Source: Coix lacryma-jobi var. lacryma-jobi
Taxonomy: Eukaryota > Streptophyta > Magnoliopsida > Poales > Poaceae
Direction: 5' to 3'
NCBI GenBank assembly: GCA_009763385.1
Contig: CM019822.1
Span: 5,674,127 to 5,738,126 of the forward strand
DNA length: 64,000 bases
Both the position numbers and the translations under genes were made by a program. Position 1 is the first letter of the stretch. Every line of letters starts with the position of its first letter. The notes below the pieces were generated by a model that had not been told where the DNA came from, ran no database searches, and worked only from the letters and a program-made list of their open reading frames with translations. Below are positions 41,945 to 51,795 of the stretch, piece after piece.

Positions 41945-42955
41945 ATGTACTACGGAGGTTCCATCAGTCCACCACGACAACCGCCGAAGAAGAAGCGCGT
42001 GATCCCACGCAGACGACCGGCGGCAACGGCGATGGCCGGTGGTGATGAGAAGGGTGAAGCTAGCTCGTCACGTACGGTCGTGGTGGAGCGCGGTTTTGGT
42101 GGTGTCGATATCCCGAAGCTGACGAAGACGAACTACCGCGAGTGGGCACTTGAAGTGCAGTGCAACCTGGAGGGCATGGAGCTCTGGGATGCCGTGGAGG
42201 GCGGCAACGCCGAGCGCGGCAAGGATCGACGGGCACTAGCTGTCATCCTACGCGGTGTGCCGCCGGAGATGAAGTCTGGGCTCGTCGCGAAGAAGACGGT
42301 CAAGGAGGCTTGGGAGGCGATCAAGTCGCTGCGCATGGGAGACACGCGTGTGCAGGAAGCCAAGGCGCAGCACCTCCTCAAGCAGTTCGAGAACGCGGCG
42401 TTCAAGGACGGCGAGGCGATCGACGACTTCGCCGTGAGGATCGGCTCCATCGCTGCGGAGCTGCGCGAGTTGGGCGAGAACATGGAGGACGAGCGCGTCG
42501 TCAAGAAGATGCTGCGGGTTGTGCCATCGAGGTTCAACCAAATCGCGTGCTCCATCGAGATGTTCGCCGACTTCAAGAAGATGTCGCTGGAGGAGCTCGT
42601 CGGCAGGCTGCGCGTGGCGGAGGAACGGTGCGGCGGCACTGAACTTGGAGGTGAACGCACGGGGCAGCTGCTCCTCACAGAGAAGCAGTGGGAGGCGCGT
42701 CGTCGTCAGCGACGCAACAAGGATCATGCACGTGCGGGCGATGCGCTGAACAGCCATGGTGGTGGCCGCGACGGCAACAACGACGACGACGGGAGCAGCA
42801 GCACCTACTTCGAGAACGGCGAGCGCATGTCAAAGAACAAGAAAGGCAAGTGCTACGAGTGTGGCCAGCGTGGGCATTTAGCTCGTGAGTGTCCTAAGAA
42901 GAAGCAGGAAGAGGCGCTGCTTGCAACGGCCGATGACGAGGCGACCCTTCTGTGA
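41945..42955 (+). CDS. gag: Copia Gag of E6 (UBN2 domain plus CCHC zinc knuckle)
   Basis: The frame is intact to TGA at 42953-42955. Either ATG 41945 (MYYGGSISPP, 336 residues) or ATG 42032 (MAGGDEKGEA, 307 residues) may be used. The second lies closer to the conserved domain, the first directly follows the primer site. The domain begins VDIPKLTKTNYREWALEVQC, the usual UBN2/DUF4219 opening, and continues with EAWEAIKSLRMGD and a leucine-rich helical region. A CCHC knuckle CYECGQRGHLAREC lies near the C terminus. There is no protease or polymerase. Strong GC bias, intact frame and near-identical LTRs suggest recent function as a packaging protein. Confidence 0.93.
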   Translation: MYYGGSISPPRQPPKKKRVIPRRRPAATAMAGGDEKGEASSSRTVVVERGFGGVDIPKLTKTNYREWALEVQCNLEGMELWDAVEGGNAERGKDRRALAVILRGVPPEMKSGLVAKKTVKEAWEAIKSLRMGDTRVQEAKAQHLLKQFENAAFKDGEAIDDFAVRIGSIAAELRELGENMEDERVVKKMLRVVPSRFNQIACSIEMFADFKKMSLEELVGRLRVAEERCGGTELGGERTGQLLLTEKQWEARRRQRRNKDHARAGDALNSHGGGRDGNNDDDGSSSTYFENGERMSKNKKGKCYECGQRGHLARECPKKKQEEALLATADDEATLL

Positions 42956-42983
42956 TGCAGCGTTGAGTACGCAAGTCAAGATT

Positions 42984-42994
42984 AGGGGAGACAA
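42984..42994 (+). other. E6 polypurine tract
   Basis: AGGGGAGACAA immediately before the second LTR's TGTTAG. Confidence 0.8.
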
Positions 42995-43513
42995 TGTTAG
43001 AAATAATCATGACTTGAATTAGTTTTAAGTCTATGCATATAGAATAGATGTCAGTCACGTTTTGTGTAAACGTGCTTGGCTCAGTTGTAGCTGGATACGT
43101 GATGCGTTCACGTTGGCCGGAGTCATTAGAGTGCATGTAGTTTGTTAGCATTGCATTAGTCGGTTGATAGCCAAGTCTTCGACGTGTGGCGGACGGAGGC
43201 AGGATGTGGCATGCACAGAAGGCGCAGATAAGCTGGAGACCGAGTCTCGTGGAGAGTAGCGGCTCTGCACAAAGTTCGGACTAGTGGGCGTTCGTGCGCA
43301 TGGTGACTGGCTTAGTAGTTGCGTGGGTGCTGGGTTGCCATGGCTATAAAGCCGGATGTAATCGCTGTGTCGAGTTAGTCTCAGAGTCAATAAAAAGCCA
43401 ACGTACAGGCCGTCCGGCGGCCGGGGCGTTCGTCGCCGGCAAAGCTCCTGTCTATTGCATTGTTCATCTTCCACCTCGCGTTCGTGTGCGTGCGTTCCTC
43501 GGCAAAGCTAACA
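42995..43513 (+). repeat. E6 3' LTR
   Basis: Same length and ends as the 5' LTR. The two differences seen are both transitions (CATACAGG to CGTACAGG, and CCTTGCG to CCTCGCG). Confidence 0.95.
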
Positions 43514-43518
43514 GCCCC

Positions 43519-44316
43519 GACCCGCAGCTCCGTCGAGCACGCCGCCTCGCCGCTCCTCCGCCCGTGCCGCTCCTCTGGTCGTGCCGCTCCTCCACCGGTC
43601 GCTTCACCTTCGCGCGTCCGCCGCACAATAACGAGTCAGCGACGAGCGAGAGCTGGCCCAGGCAAGCCCCTGGAGAGGCGAAGCTTCTTGCACGTCGAGC
43701 CGCCGTCGTCCTCGTCGCTGGCGCGGGAGCACGCGCGGTCGGCGCCGGGTGCCACCTGGCCCTGGGGGTGCGGAGAAGTCCGTCGGGAACGAGCCCGCGC
43801 TGTTGTCGGGCGACTACGACGCTGCGGCGGCCGCGGACAGCGACGGTGCCCGGTTCACGTCGAAGTCACGCGTCGACGCAAGTTGCAAATGGTCGTACTA
43901 ATTAGGTCACCGCCATCCCTGTTGCAAACACGAACTGGATCATGGAACCAATTGAAATTGTTCTTGTTCGAGGCAAGGATTGGAACCCACCGTGCCAGAT
44001 CTCGACGTTCTCCTGATCCTTCCGGTACACGGGCGTCGCCGACCACACGAAGAGGCCGCCGGGCGTTGCCGGGGAAGGGGAAGCGCGCGGGCGGGGCGTC
44101 GGTGCTGGCGCGCGCGGCCGGGGAGCTGGGGCTGGCGGCGCACGGCCGGGGCGTTGGGGCGGCCGGGAAGCAGGCCGTTGGGGCGGCCTGCGCGCTCGGG
44201 CACTGGCGCGTGGGCTGGAGTTGGAAGTCTTGGGCTGGAGTTGGACCCAAATTTGAGTTCCTATTTTTTTGCAGGTCAGCATGCAAATGAAAAAAAAATA
44301 GATACTCAATTTACAT
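43519..44316. other. GC-rich captured-looking segment
   Basis: The segment continues the sequence interrupted by E6. It is very GC-rich to 43890 and again 44030-44230. On the minus strand 44050-43890 reads LFVWSATPVYRKDQENVEIW, which looks like real protein-coding sequence, but I do not recognise the gene. No complete frame with plausible ends is present. Confidence 0.4.
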
Positions 44317-44338
44317 GCTGGGCTGGAGTTGCTCTCAG

Positions 44339-45185
44339 ATCTAATCATTATTTAACCCAATTTCTGGGTTGGGGCCTCTTCCCCGGGCGATCTCCCCTGG
44401 GCCACCACATTTGGAAGCTGGAGGAGACGCGAAATCTCGCCCGATTCCCTACGTTTTTCACGGGAGAGAAATCCACGAGGCAATAGGTCGGGACAAATAA
44501 CCCTCCCCGACCGCCAACCCCACCGCGCTGGCTCGATCTCCACCACTGTAGCGTGACTACCCCAGGCCCCAGCCATCCGCCTAGCCTCGTCCCAAGATCC
44601 GATGAACCCTTCCTCTCTCTTCCTTGTCCTCCTCAAGCATCACACTCGAATCTGAGGTCGTTGCTTCAACAGAGAATAGAGAGTAGTACTTGGAGATTGT
44701 GCCTTCATGGTTCGAGAGCCAGGCTTTGTTTAGATGTCAAGGGTGAGTTTTTTTCTCAACTGTAGCACTTTCATTGTTATTTGATAAATTTTGTCCAAAT
44801 ATAGACTACGTAGACTCAAAAGATTCGTCTCGACATGAACATACTAAAAGTACAATTATTTATTTATTTTACCAACATTTCATGCTTCATGCATACGTCC
44901 AAACATTGATGTGATGGTGATATGATGAAGAGAGTGAAAAAAAGTTGATAGTTTATCTGTATCTAAACAAGGCGTCAGTCATTGATTTGGCTATTTTGTT
45001 GGTGGTGGTGACTCTTTAGTTTCGATGACACTATTATTTTTGGAGCATTTGTTTATTGTGCTGTTTTGATGTTTTGGTCATTGCCTTTTGGAGTTAGTAT
45101 TGCTATTTAATATAGCCAACAAATTTTCTAGGTTTCCATAGAACTGACTAAGCTCTTTTTATCAGAAATTCATGAATTAAATCTG
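44339..45185. other. Intergenic interval, no gene supported
   Basis: Mixed composition; a GC-rich part to 44640 is followed by AT-rich DNA. No convincing ORF or element end was found. Confidence 0.4.
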
Positions 45186-45200
45186 AAAAGATGAACATGG

Positions 45201-47199
45201 GCAGAGCTCTATCCATCTATATATCGAGCCGCCGCAGCGGGGCGGCTCCGGGGCACCCGCGCAGTCAGCCAGGGGCCGCCGCCCCTCCCCCCTCCGGCCG
45301 CCGCCGTCGCCATCCGGCGTGCGGCGGCGGCGGCCATTGCAGCGCCTCCGCTTCCTCTCCGTCCTCCATCCCCCAACCTCTCTCCTCTAGCCCCCCTCCT
45401 TCCCTCTCTCTGGCGTCTCCGGCAGGGGGGCGATGGCCGGCCAGCCGGGCGGATCCGTGACCTTGGGGACCGGATCTGGCGGGCTGGTGGTCGGTGTGGC
45501 CTGGGCAGGCCAGTGCCGGCCGCCGGAGGGGCCGGTGTGGCCTGGGCGGACCGTTGTCCGTCGGTGGCTCGCTCGGGGCGCTTGGGTGGGTGCCGCTGCC
45601 TCTGGTGGTTGGCTGGCGCCCGCCGGTGCCCCCCCCCCCCCCCCGCGCTGTTGGTGCTGGAGCCGGGCGGATGTCAGTGGCCTGCTGCCACCGGTGCTCC
45701 CCCCAGGCCCCAGTTGGTCGAAGCTTCGGCCGGCTGGCTGGCTTTCGCCAGCCGCTGGCGCCCGTGGTGGGCTGGAGCTGTCGGGGCTGGGACTGGCTCC
45801 CCCTGCCCTTCTGATTCCATCCAGATCCGGGTCCCTTGGGACCAGATCTTGTGCTGGCGGCCAGGGCGGGTGCCCCCCGGGCGTCCGCCGGCTGGTGGGG
45901 TGCTCCGGCTGTCACTGCTTCTTCGGCGGGGGTCCTGGTGCTAGGCGAAAGCTGTTATGTCGATGATGGCGACGTCCTCGGACGCCGTAACCTCCTTGGG
46001 GGCATCAGTCGTGCACCTTTCCTACCCCCATCGCGGATCTTCAGGGCGAACGGGGTGTGGGTGCCGAGATTTGCTTTGTTCGCTGCCTTGCATCGCAGTG
46101 GTGTGGTCAGCTGGCTTGCGGTGCATCATCAACGTCGTGGTGGCGTGGATGGTGTAGTCTCGTTTGTTCTCGCATCTCCTTCGTCACGGTGGCGAGGCTC
46201 TGGCGGGCACTCGTGCCCCTGGTTCGGCGGAGCCCGGCGTGGTCCGCGCTGAACGGCGTGGAGCTTCTAGGTGAGAACCTGGCCCTCCTGGGCAGGCAGC
46301 GGCGGCGCTTTCTGCGTCGCAGTCCTTCTTGAAGGCGTTGCCTTTGAAGTTCCAAGCCATGGCGTGTGCGGAGCTGTCCTCCTCTTTGGCGATGCCTATT
46401 AGGTCTCTTTTTCTCCTCACCTAGGTTCATCTAGTTGGTGGTTGTTGTAGCCGTAGTTGTGGTTGTTCCGGCGGAAGCTTTGCCGCCGAGGAGTTTCTGA
46501 CGGTTGCTTTGCCGTCGAGGTGTTTCTGGCGGATGCTTTGTCGCTGAGGTATTGGGCGGATGCTTGGCCGCCGGTATAGCTTCAGGTAAGTCCTCCTCGA
46601 CCGTGGTCTTGAGGGCATTGGCCTTAGTGACTCGGAGGAGAAATAGAGGTTGAGTTACCATTGACACGCGTCTCGGAGGCCTCCTCGCCCGTGGTCTTGA
46701 GGGTAGTGTGGTCCTCAATGACTCGAAGGAGCGCTCAGAGAGCGTGCTTGTTTTCCGGCGGATGCTTTGCCGTCGAGGTTGCGTGTCCGGCGGATGCTTT
46801 TGCCGCCGAGGTCGCTGTCGAAATTCTCCTCGTCCGTGGTCCTGAGGGCTTTGGCCTTAGTGACTCGGAGGAGCAATTGGTTTCCGGCGGATGCTTTGCT
46901 GCCGAGGTGGTTCCGGTGGATGCTTGGCCATCGAGGGATTCTGGCGGATGCTTTGCCGCTCCTGTCGTCTACGGCTCCGGTCACTACTAGCTATCAAGGT
47001 GTTGAGGTTTATTGTCTTTTAGGCTCAGCTGCTGGGGATGTTAGGTGGAGGGTCCTCTTTTCTTGCTTTTGTTTGTGTTGAGGATTTTATTGGTAATCCA
47101 TGGATTACCAATGAATCCTTTTGTATCTTATGCGTGCAGGTCTATTGACCATTCCCACTTCTCTTAATGAAGAACGTGCAATGCACGATTTCGAAAAAA
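45201..47199 (+). mobile_element. LINE-like retroposon without ORF1, endonuclease or RT
   Basis: A 15-base direct repeat AAAAGATGAACATGG (45186-45200 and 47200-47214) flanks a 2-kb block ending in TTTCG plus an A run. Long variable target duplications with an A tail are the mark of target-primed reverse transcription (LINE/SINE type). The 5' part is extremely GC-rich like plant L1 leaders. The 3' part is T-rich with TTAATGAAGAACGTGCAATG before the tail. No endonuclease or reverse transcriptase motif is visible in any frame, so it is a non-autonomous derivative mobilised in trans. Confidence 0.85.
46473..46975 (+). repeat. GC-rich minisatellite-like repeats inside the LINE-like element
   Basis: CCGGCGGATGCTTTGCCGCC followed by GAGGT and variants recurs about nine times in two clusters. 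The clusters are separated by two or three longer units containing CGTGGTCTTGAGGGCWTTGG and TGACTCGGAGGAG. Confidence 0.8.
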
Positions 47200-47214
47200 A
47201 AAAGATGAACATGG

Positions 47215-49146
47215 AATTCAGGAGAACAAGTTGAATAGGAACAGAATGGTTGCTCACACATCCTATTTTTGTTTCTCACACTCACAGTTCATGGAAAAGA
47301 AAAAAAGGGAGATTCTTTTTTATCATTAGAATTGTGAAACAAGGGCAGAGAAGAGAAGAAAAGCAATTAATTAGTTATAACTGAGATTTTGATACCACAA
47401 GAGACCACTTCCTGTATCGTTGGCCTCATGCAGATTATGGTTCACACGTTGTATGCGTGAGGACGTTTCCTTCAAATATGGTTGACACGAAAGTAGTTGT
47501 AATTGTGTTGTCTGATTATTGTGTTAATATTCGATTAAAAGAATGCTGATAGAGTTTAATGCTCTGCTCCTACTTGCTAACTAAAACTAGCTGATATATT
47601 GTGTGGAGTCAGTGTACTATATTAACTGTATGCTCCTTAATTCTATTAGAAATTCTTGTGGAACAGTGAGGCTGGGCTATTTATATGGCTGATGAGGTCA
47701 TGAATTAGTACTGAGGCTAGAGGTTAGTCATGCCTAGTCACAAAAGAAAGAGGTTAGTCATGCCTACTTTCTTCTTCTGCAAAATTCTAATTTTTTCATG
47801 ATTTTGATATTAGGAAGCGCTGTAATTCTAATGTTAGTGATGCAAATGAACAATCCATTATTTTAAGAGTGTACACAGTGTGCAAGCAGCTAAGTAACTT
47901 CCAGAAAATAATCAGGCTGAAAGTTTGCATGGTTTCTCTACACCTCGGAAGAAGGCATGTTATCCTCAGGATAACAATGAGGATCAAATTAGAGAGCAAC
48001 AAGTCACATGGGAAGTGACTACTTCTGATGATCACCAATAGAAGGATCAAGGATGCTGACTAAACTCAAATTCAGCTGTAAGTTTTACTTTTTAATAGCA
48101 GTTTGCAGTCTTTAGTTTCTTCTAGTAATCCTCACCTTTGAATCCATGTAGGATCAAGTGGCATAATAGAAGAGATGCATGTGACAAGAAAGTACATTGA
48201 TAAATAAATAGGTCACAGTTTTGTTTGGGTAAGTTTCTGACAAGATAATAGTGGTGTGACGAGTCATGTATTCCTGATCCTTTTGAGCATCTTTATCTTC
48301 CTTTTTCTTGCTTGCCAAAGCCTGGTTATTTGCACTTTATCATGAATCTATGACCCACAAGATATATGTTTCTATTTTTTCTTTGTGAGGATGCTTTCAT
48401 CGACCACGTGATGGATTATACATGACAGATTAATGATGGTTAAGTGTGTAATACAAGCATGTTTTCACTAACATTTTTTTTTTGTTCGCAATAGCCAACA
48501 GGCAGCACCAGAAGGTTGACAACATATTGGTATTTGAAACTTGAGGTCAACCAAAAAGCTAAAGACACGTCCAATTGTTGAAATTAACTTTGTAATTTTT
48601 TTCATGCCTTCTTAAGTTAGCATTAAAAGTAAATTAGGAATAAAATTGTATTTGGCTGAGATGTCACTCATCAGTTCAAGAGGACCTACTCTCTCCGTCC
48701 AAGTATATAAGTCAATTTCTAGAGTTGTCTTGAGCGTCGTTTTCAAGTTTGGTCAAATTTATATAAAATAGTGTCAAGAATTATGACATTGAATTAGTAT
48801 TATTAGTTACCCTGCTTTATTTTGGTCTTGTTTCCAAACGGTGTCAGGGAAAGGAGAACGGGGAGGGGTAACAGCCCCAAGGAAATAGTAAGCCGCTTAA
48901 ATCCCCGTGGGAGTTAACTACCCACAGCAAATCTGCCCCCTATTCCTAAAGTAGCCCTTACAAATCAAAATCCCCTCCGGTTAGCCTTCGGTCCGAGGAA
49001 TAAGCTCGAGATTGGTTATGTGAAACAAGAATTCTGTGGCCATCTCTAGCATCCCTAGTCACTACTACCTATGTCCTCGGACCTCGGAAAATTACAATTC
49101 TGTGGCAATCCATGTACGCAGCCAGAATGTTTTTGATCAACACCAT
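47215..49146. other. AT-rich intergenic interval with MITE fragments
   Basis: No supported gene. A Stowaway-like end (CTCTCTCCGTCCAAGTATATAAGTC) lies at about 48690-48715 followed by TTGGTCAAATTT; the other end is not recognisable. Confidence 0.45.
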
Positions 49147-49760
49147 CACATTATGCCACATTAAGAGCAACTCCAACGGTTTTGCATTTTTTGTTTGGCA
49201 AAATATGATATTTGTCAACTCTCAAATTAATATGGGAAAGATAAAAAGAGTCAATCTCCAATGGTTTTGCATTTAGACTTAGCAAAACTAAACAAATGTG
49301 CGCGCGAGAGGGAAATATCCTGCGAGAGTAGCACGCGAGGGCGATTGCCAAGCGAGCCGCAGCTTGGCATATATGCCAAATATCACCCGGTATTTGCCAA
49401 GTTACTAAAAATGTCAAGCTCATTTGCCAAACCGTTGGATAGTAGATTTTTAGACTTTTTTTTGCAAAAAACAAGAATGCAAAACCCATTTATAAAACCG
49501 TTGGAGATGCTCGACCTTCCAAATTCCATTATTTTGCATTTTAACACGGATAAAGAGTGCCCTGCGTCATTGAGTAACTGGATGCCCTGCATTATCAGAC
49601 TCCCTATTCTGAACACTTGACAGTACCTGAACAGAGGTTATGCATGTTAACCATGATGAGGCATCTGCATCAAGCACAGGTTTTGGCCTTTTGGGAGTTG
49701 TCCTTTGGTCCAGACAGCCATCTCCTCGCTGGGAAGGTTAGAGCCGAGGGTGAGGTGCTC
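49147..49760. repeat. Segmental duplication, copy A (with MITE)
   Basis: Matches 63280-63850: shared CATTATGCCACATTA, TAACTGGATGCC, GAACACTTG, ATGAGGCATCTGCATCAAG and GAGTTGTCCTTTGGTC in the same order. Copy A contains a MITE absent from copy B. Confidence 0.82.
49165..49512. mobile_element. MITE with GAGCAWCTCCAACGG termini
   Basis: 348 bases with inverted ends GAGCAACTCCAACGGTTTTG and CCGTTGGAGATGCTC. The other copy of the duplication (63280) has an uninterrupted site here, confirming the insertion. The body repeats the terminal motif internally (near 49246) and is rich in GGCAAA/TTTGCC. Target duplication is unclear, so the superfamily is not assigned. Confidence 0.8.
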
Positions 49761-50514
49761 GGTGAAGAGATGAGAGAGGCGACGCCGCGACGATGGAGTC
49801 AGGCCAACCGAGGACATGGATGGTGGATGGGGAAGGCGAAGGGAACACAAGGGTTCAACGGAATTACCTTATGCCACCGTTGTTAGTGACTTAGATAAGG
49901 ATATTCAGATATGATGTTTTGATTTTCATGCCATGACTGTTTGTTTCCAAATCGAATTCACAGTTGAAAAGCAAGTTTGGCATGTATTCTAGTCTTTTGG
50001 ACACAAAAGAATCGGGATGTAGATCAAGAACATCAATGCCAAAGCCAAGCATGAGCAAAACACGCAATTGTGCTAAGAGGTACAGTAGCAGCAGCACGGG
50101 GCCGGTCATTGATGAAGGCTAATCATGTGAACCCTTTGTTATTATTATTTCATCCTGTTGCAGTGAAGTAAAAGATCATGCAAAGTCATCTGCCCACATT
50201 CTTTAACCTCTCAATCTGTCACATAATATCGCAAAGATAGAACATCAACATCACAGACAACTGAATAGTACCTTGGAAGTTTCAGACTCCATGTTCTGAA
50301 CTTCTGGTTTCTGAATATCTGATGGGAGTAATTGAAAAGATTACATAATAGTTTCTTAATTATCCCGAAGACCTGACCTAAATGAATGCACGATCCTTCA
50401 AGTGAGCCACACAGCTCTCAACGACCAGGTTAGGTTAGTGAATCGAAACTAGTATAAGTGCAGTGCAGGCAATCTCAACGATCCAAAAAGCAAGATCCAC
50501 CCTGCAGTAAAGAC
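49761..50514. other. Interval upstream of phosphatase 3' end; no gene seen
   Basis: Positions 49940-50190 also share patches with 63430-63600 and 63950-63999, so the duplication probably extends here with rearranged order. No supported gene. Confidence 0.5.
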
Positions 50515-51795
50515 TCAACGTCCATGGCCCTTGACTGGGAACTTTTGCTCGCACGGCCGGCACCACCGGAAACTTGCCGCCATGATCCACTTCGGGCTGA
50601 CCAGAAACTTGCCGTTGTCCCGCGCCCACTGCGCCTTGTCAGTCCGTGGATCCAGCGCGACAACATGGGTGACCGTGGCGTCCGCGTCGGCCGCGCAGAC
50701 GGCGCCCAGCTGCTCGGCTAGCTTCCACATGGGGTGGTCCCCGGCGACGTCCTCGAGCGGGATGACCCGGCTGAACGCCACCGTGCAGCCGCGCAGCACC
50801 TCACTCCGCACGGCCCTGATCACCTCCCTGACGTCGGAGCAGCGGCCACCGAGGACGGCGTCGAAGAACCCCTGGTGGATGCGCGTCAGAACCTGGAGCG
50901 CCACGGCCAGCGCGCCGTCGTGTTCCCGCTCGTCGCGCCTCAGCTCCGCCAGTGACCTCACCCCGTAGCCGAACATCCGGCAGCTATCGGCGAAGTAGAG
51001 GTACCTGTCCATGTGGATCAGGTTCTCCTTGTACTCCGGCCAGACGTGGCTGGAGTCGTCGAGGATCACCACCGCGGCGGCCTCGGCGCCCGGGACGACG
51101 TCGAGGCTCTTCCTGTCCGGCCTGGTGGACTCGTCGCTCGACACGACCCTGCCCCCGAAGTAGGCGCCGTCCGGGTCCAGCAGCTTGACGACCGCCCTCG
51201 CGTAGCCCCGGTCGCCCAGTGTGTAGACGGACATCTCGAACATGGCGCTGGCTTGCTCCAGGAAACCCCGCGCGAACGGCCGCAGCTTGGTGAGCATGCG
51301 AAAGCGGGCGGAGCCCAACCGGAAGAGGCCGGCGGTGGGGTCACCCTTGGAGTGCCGCGTGAGCCCGTTGGCTTGCTCGACGGGGGAGAGGTCGTCGAGC
51401 CCCGTGGAGTTGAGCAGCGTGTGATCCAGGTCCAGGATGAGGGTCAGCTTCCTCGCGCGCAGGAGAGTCTCCAGATCGGACGCGCGCGGGATGCTCGTCG
51501 TCGCCGACGCCGAGGCCGGGACCGCCGCGGGCCCCTCGCGGATCTTCCCAGGCGCGCCTCCTTCCTCCGCTCCCCCCTCCCTCGTCGCGCCCAGGCCCAG
51601 GAAGGAGAGCGCGTGGTGCGAGGGGCAGGAGTCGAGGGGAACTCTAGGGGCGGCTCCTTCCGTGTCCTCCTCCATTGCCCCGCTAACGAATCCGGGGTGC
51701 GGCGGGCAGCGCTCGTCGCCATCGCCGTTCCCTCCTTGCTTGATCGTGCTCTTGCGGCCGCGACAGCGGCGTCGGCGGGATCCTCGTCCTGCCAT
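50515..51795 (-). CDS. RNA polymerase II CTD phosphatase-like protein (FCP1/CPL4 type), intronless
   Basis: The 426-residue frame from ATG at 51795 (MAGRGSRRRRCRGRK) holds an FCP1 homology domain. LILDLDHTLLNS (about residues 120-131) is the DxDxT phosphatase motif with both Asp present. KLRPFARGFLEQA, MSVYTLGDRGYARAV and VVILDDSSHVWPEYKENLI follow, with the second acidic catalytic pair. The C-terminal about 95 residues form a BRCT domain ending WIMAASFRWCRP. FCP1/CPL enzymes remove phosphate from the RNA polymerase II C-terminal repeat in the nucleus. The frame extends upstream to 52038, but the basic MAGRG start fits better. No intron interrupts it, unlike most plant CPL genes that I know of, so it may be a retrocopy with an intact frame. 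The CPL4 subgroup is a likely but unproven placement. Confidence 0.85.
   Translation of the reverse strand: MAGRGSRRRRCRGRKSTIKQGGNGDGDERCPPHPGFVSGAMEEDTEGAAPRVPLDSCPSHHALSFLGLGATREGGAEEGGAPGKIREGPAAVPASASATTSIPRASDLETLLRARKLTLILDLDHTLLNSTGLDDLSPVEQANGLTRHSKGDPTAGLFRLGSARFRMLTKLRPFARGFLEQASAMFEMSVYTLGDRGYARAVVKLLDPDGAYFGGRVVSSDESTRPDRKSLDVVPGAEAAAVVILDDSSHVWPEYKENLIHMDRYLYFADSCRMFGYGVRSLAELRRDEREHDGALAVALQVLTRIHQGFFDAVLGGRCSDVREVIRAVRSEVLRGCTVAFSRVIPLEDVAGDHPMWKLAEQLGAVCAADADATVTHVVALDPRTDKAQWARDNGKFLVSPKWIMAASFRWCRPCEQKFPVKGHGR

Larger units (their letters stand above)
41406..43513 (+). mobile_element. Element E6: very young 2.1-kb gag-only Copia element (TR-GAG type)
   Basis: Two 519-base LTRs (41406-41924 and 42995-43513) differ at only two positions by my reading. 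They are flanked by the perfect duplication GCCCC (41401-41405 and 43514-43518). The order is LTR, tRNA-Met primer site (TGGTATCGGAGCC at 41927), one intact gag with zinc knuckle, purine tract AGGGGAGACAA, LTR. There is no pol at all. TR-GAG elements of this plan have been described in plants. At a commonly used grass LTR rate, two changes would mean very recent insertion (inference). Confidence 0.95.
41213..44335. mobile_element. TIR-bounded element with GC-rich cargo (Pack-type candidate), hosting E6
   Basis: AGAGCAATTCCAGTCCAGCC (41213-41232) and the inverse GCTGGGCTGGAGTTGCTCT (44317-44335) form imperfect 19-base terminal inverted repeats. Without E6 the body is about 1 kb, strongly GC-rich and sharply different from both flanks, as seen in elements that have captured exon pieces. 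No clear target duplication was found, so the superfamily is open. Confidence 0.5.

Noticed and set aside
42133..42757. Minus-strand and alternative-frame ORFs over the E6 gag
   Set aside because: They are shadows of the intact, GC-rich gag frame, which has the UBN2 and CCHC signatures.
45265..45966. Long overlapping frames on both strands in the GC-rich 5' part of the LINE-like element
   Set aside because: Extreme GC content removes stop codons in all frames; the proteins are low-complexity Pro/Arg/Gly/Trp and no domain is recognisable.
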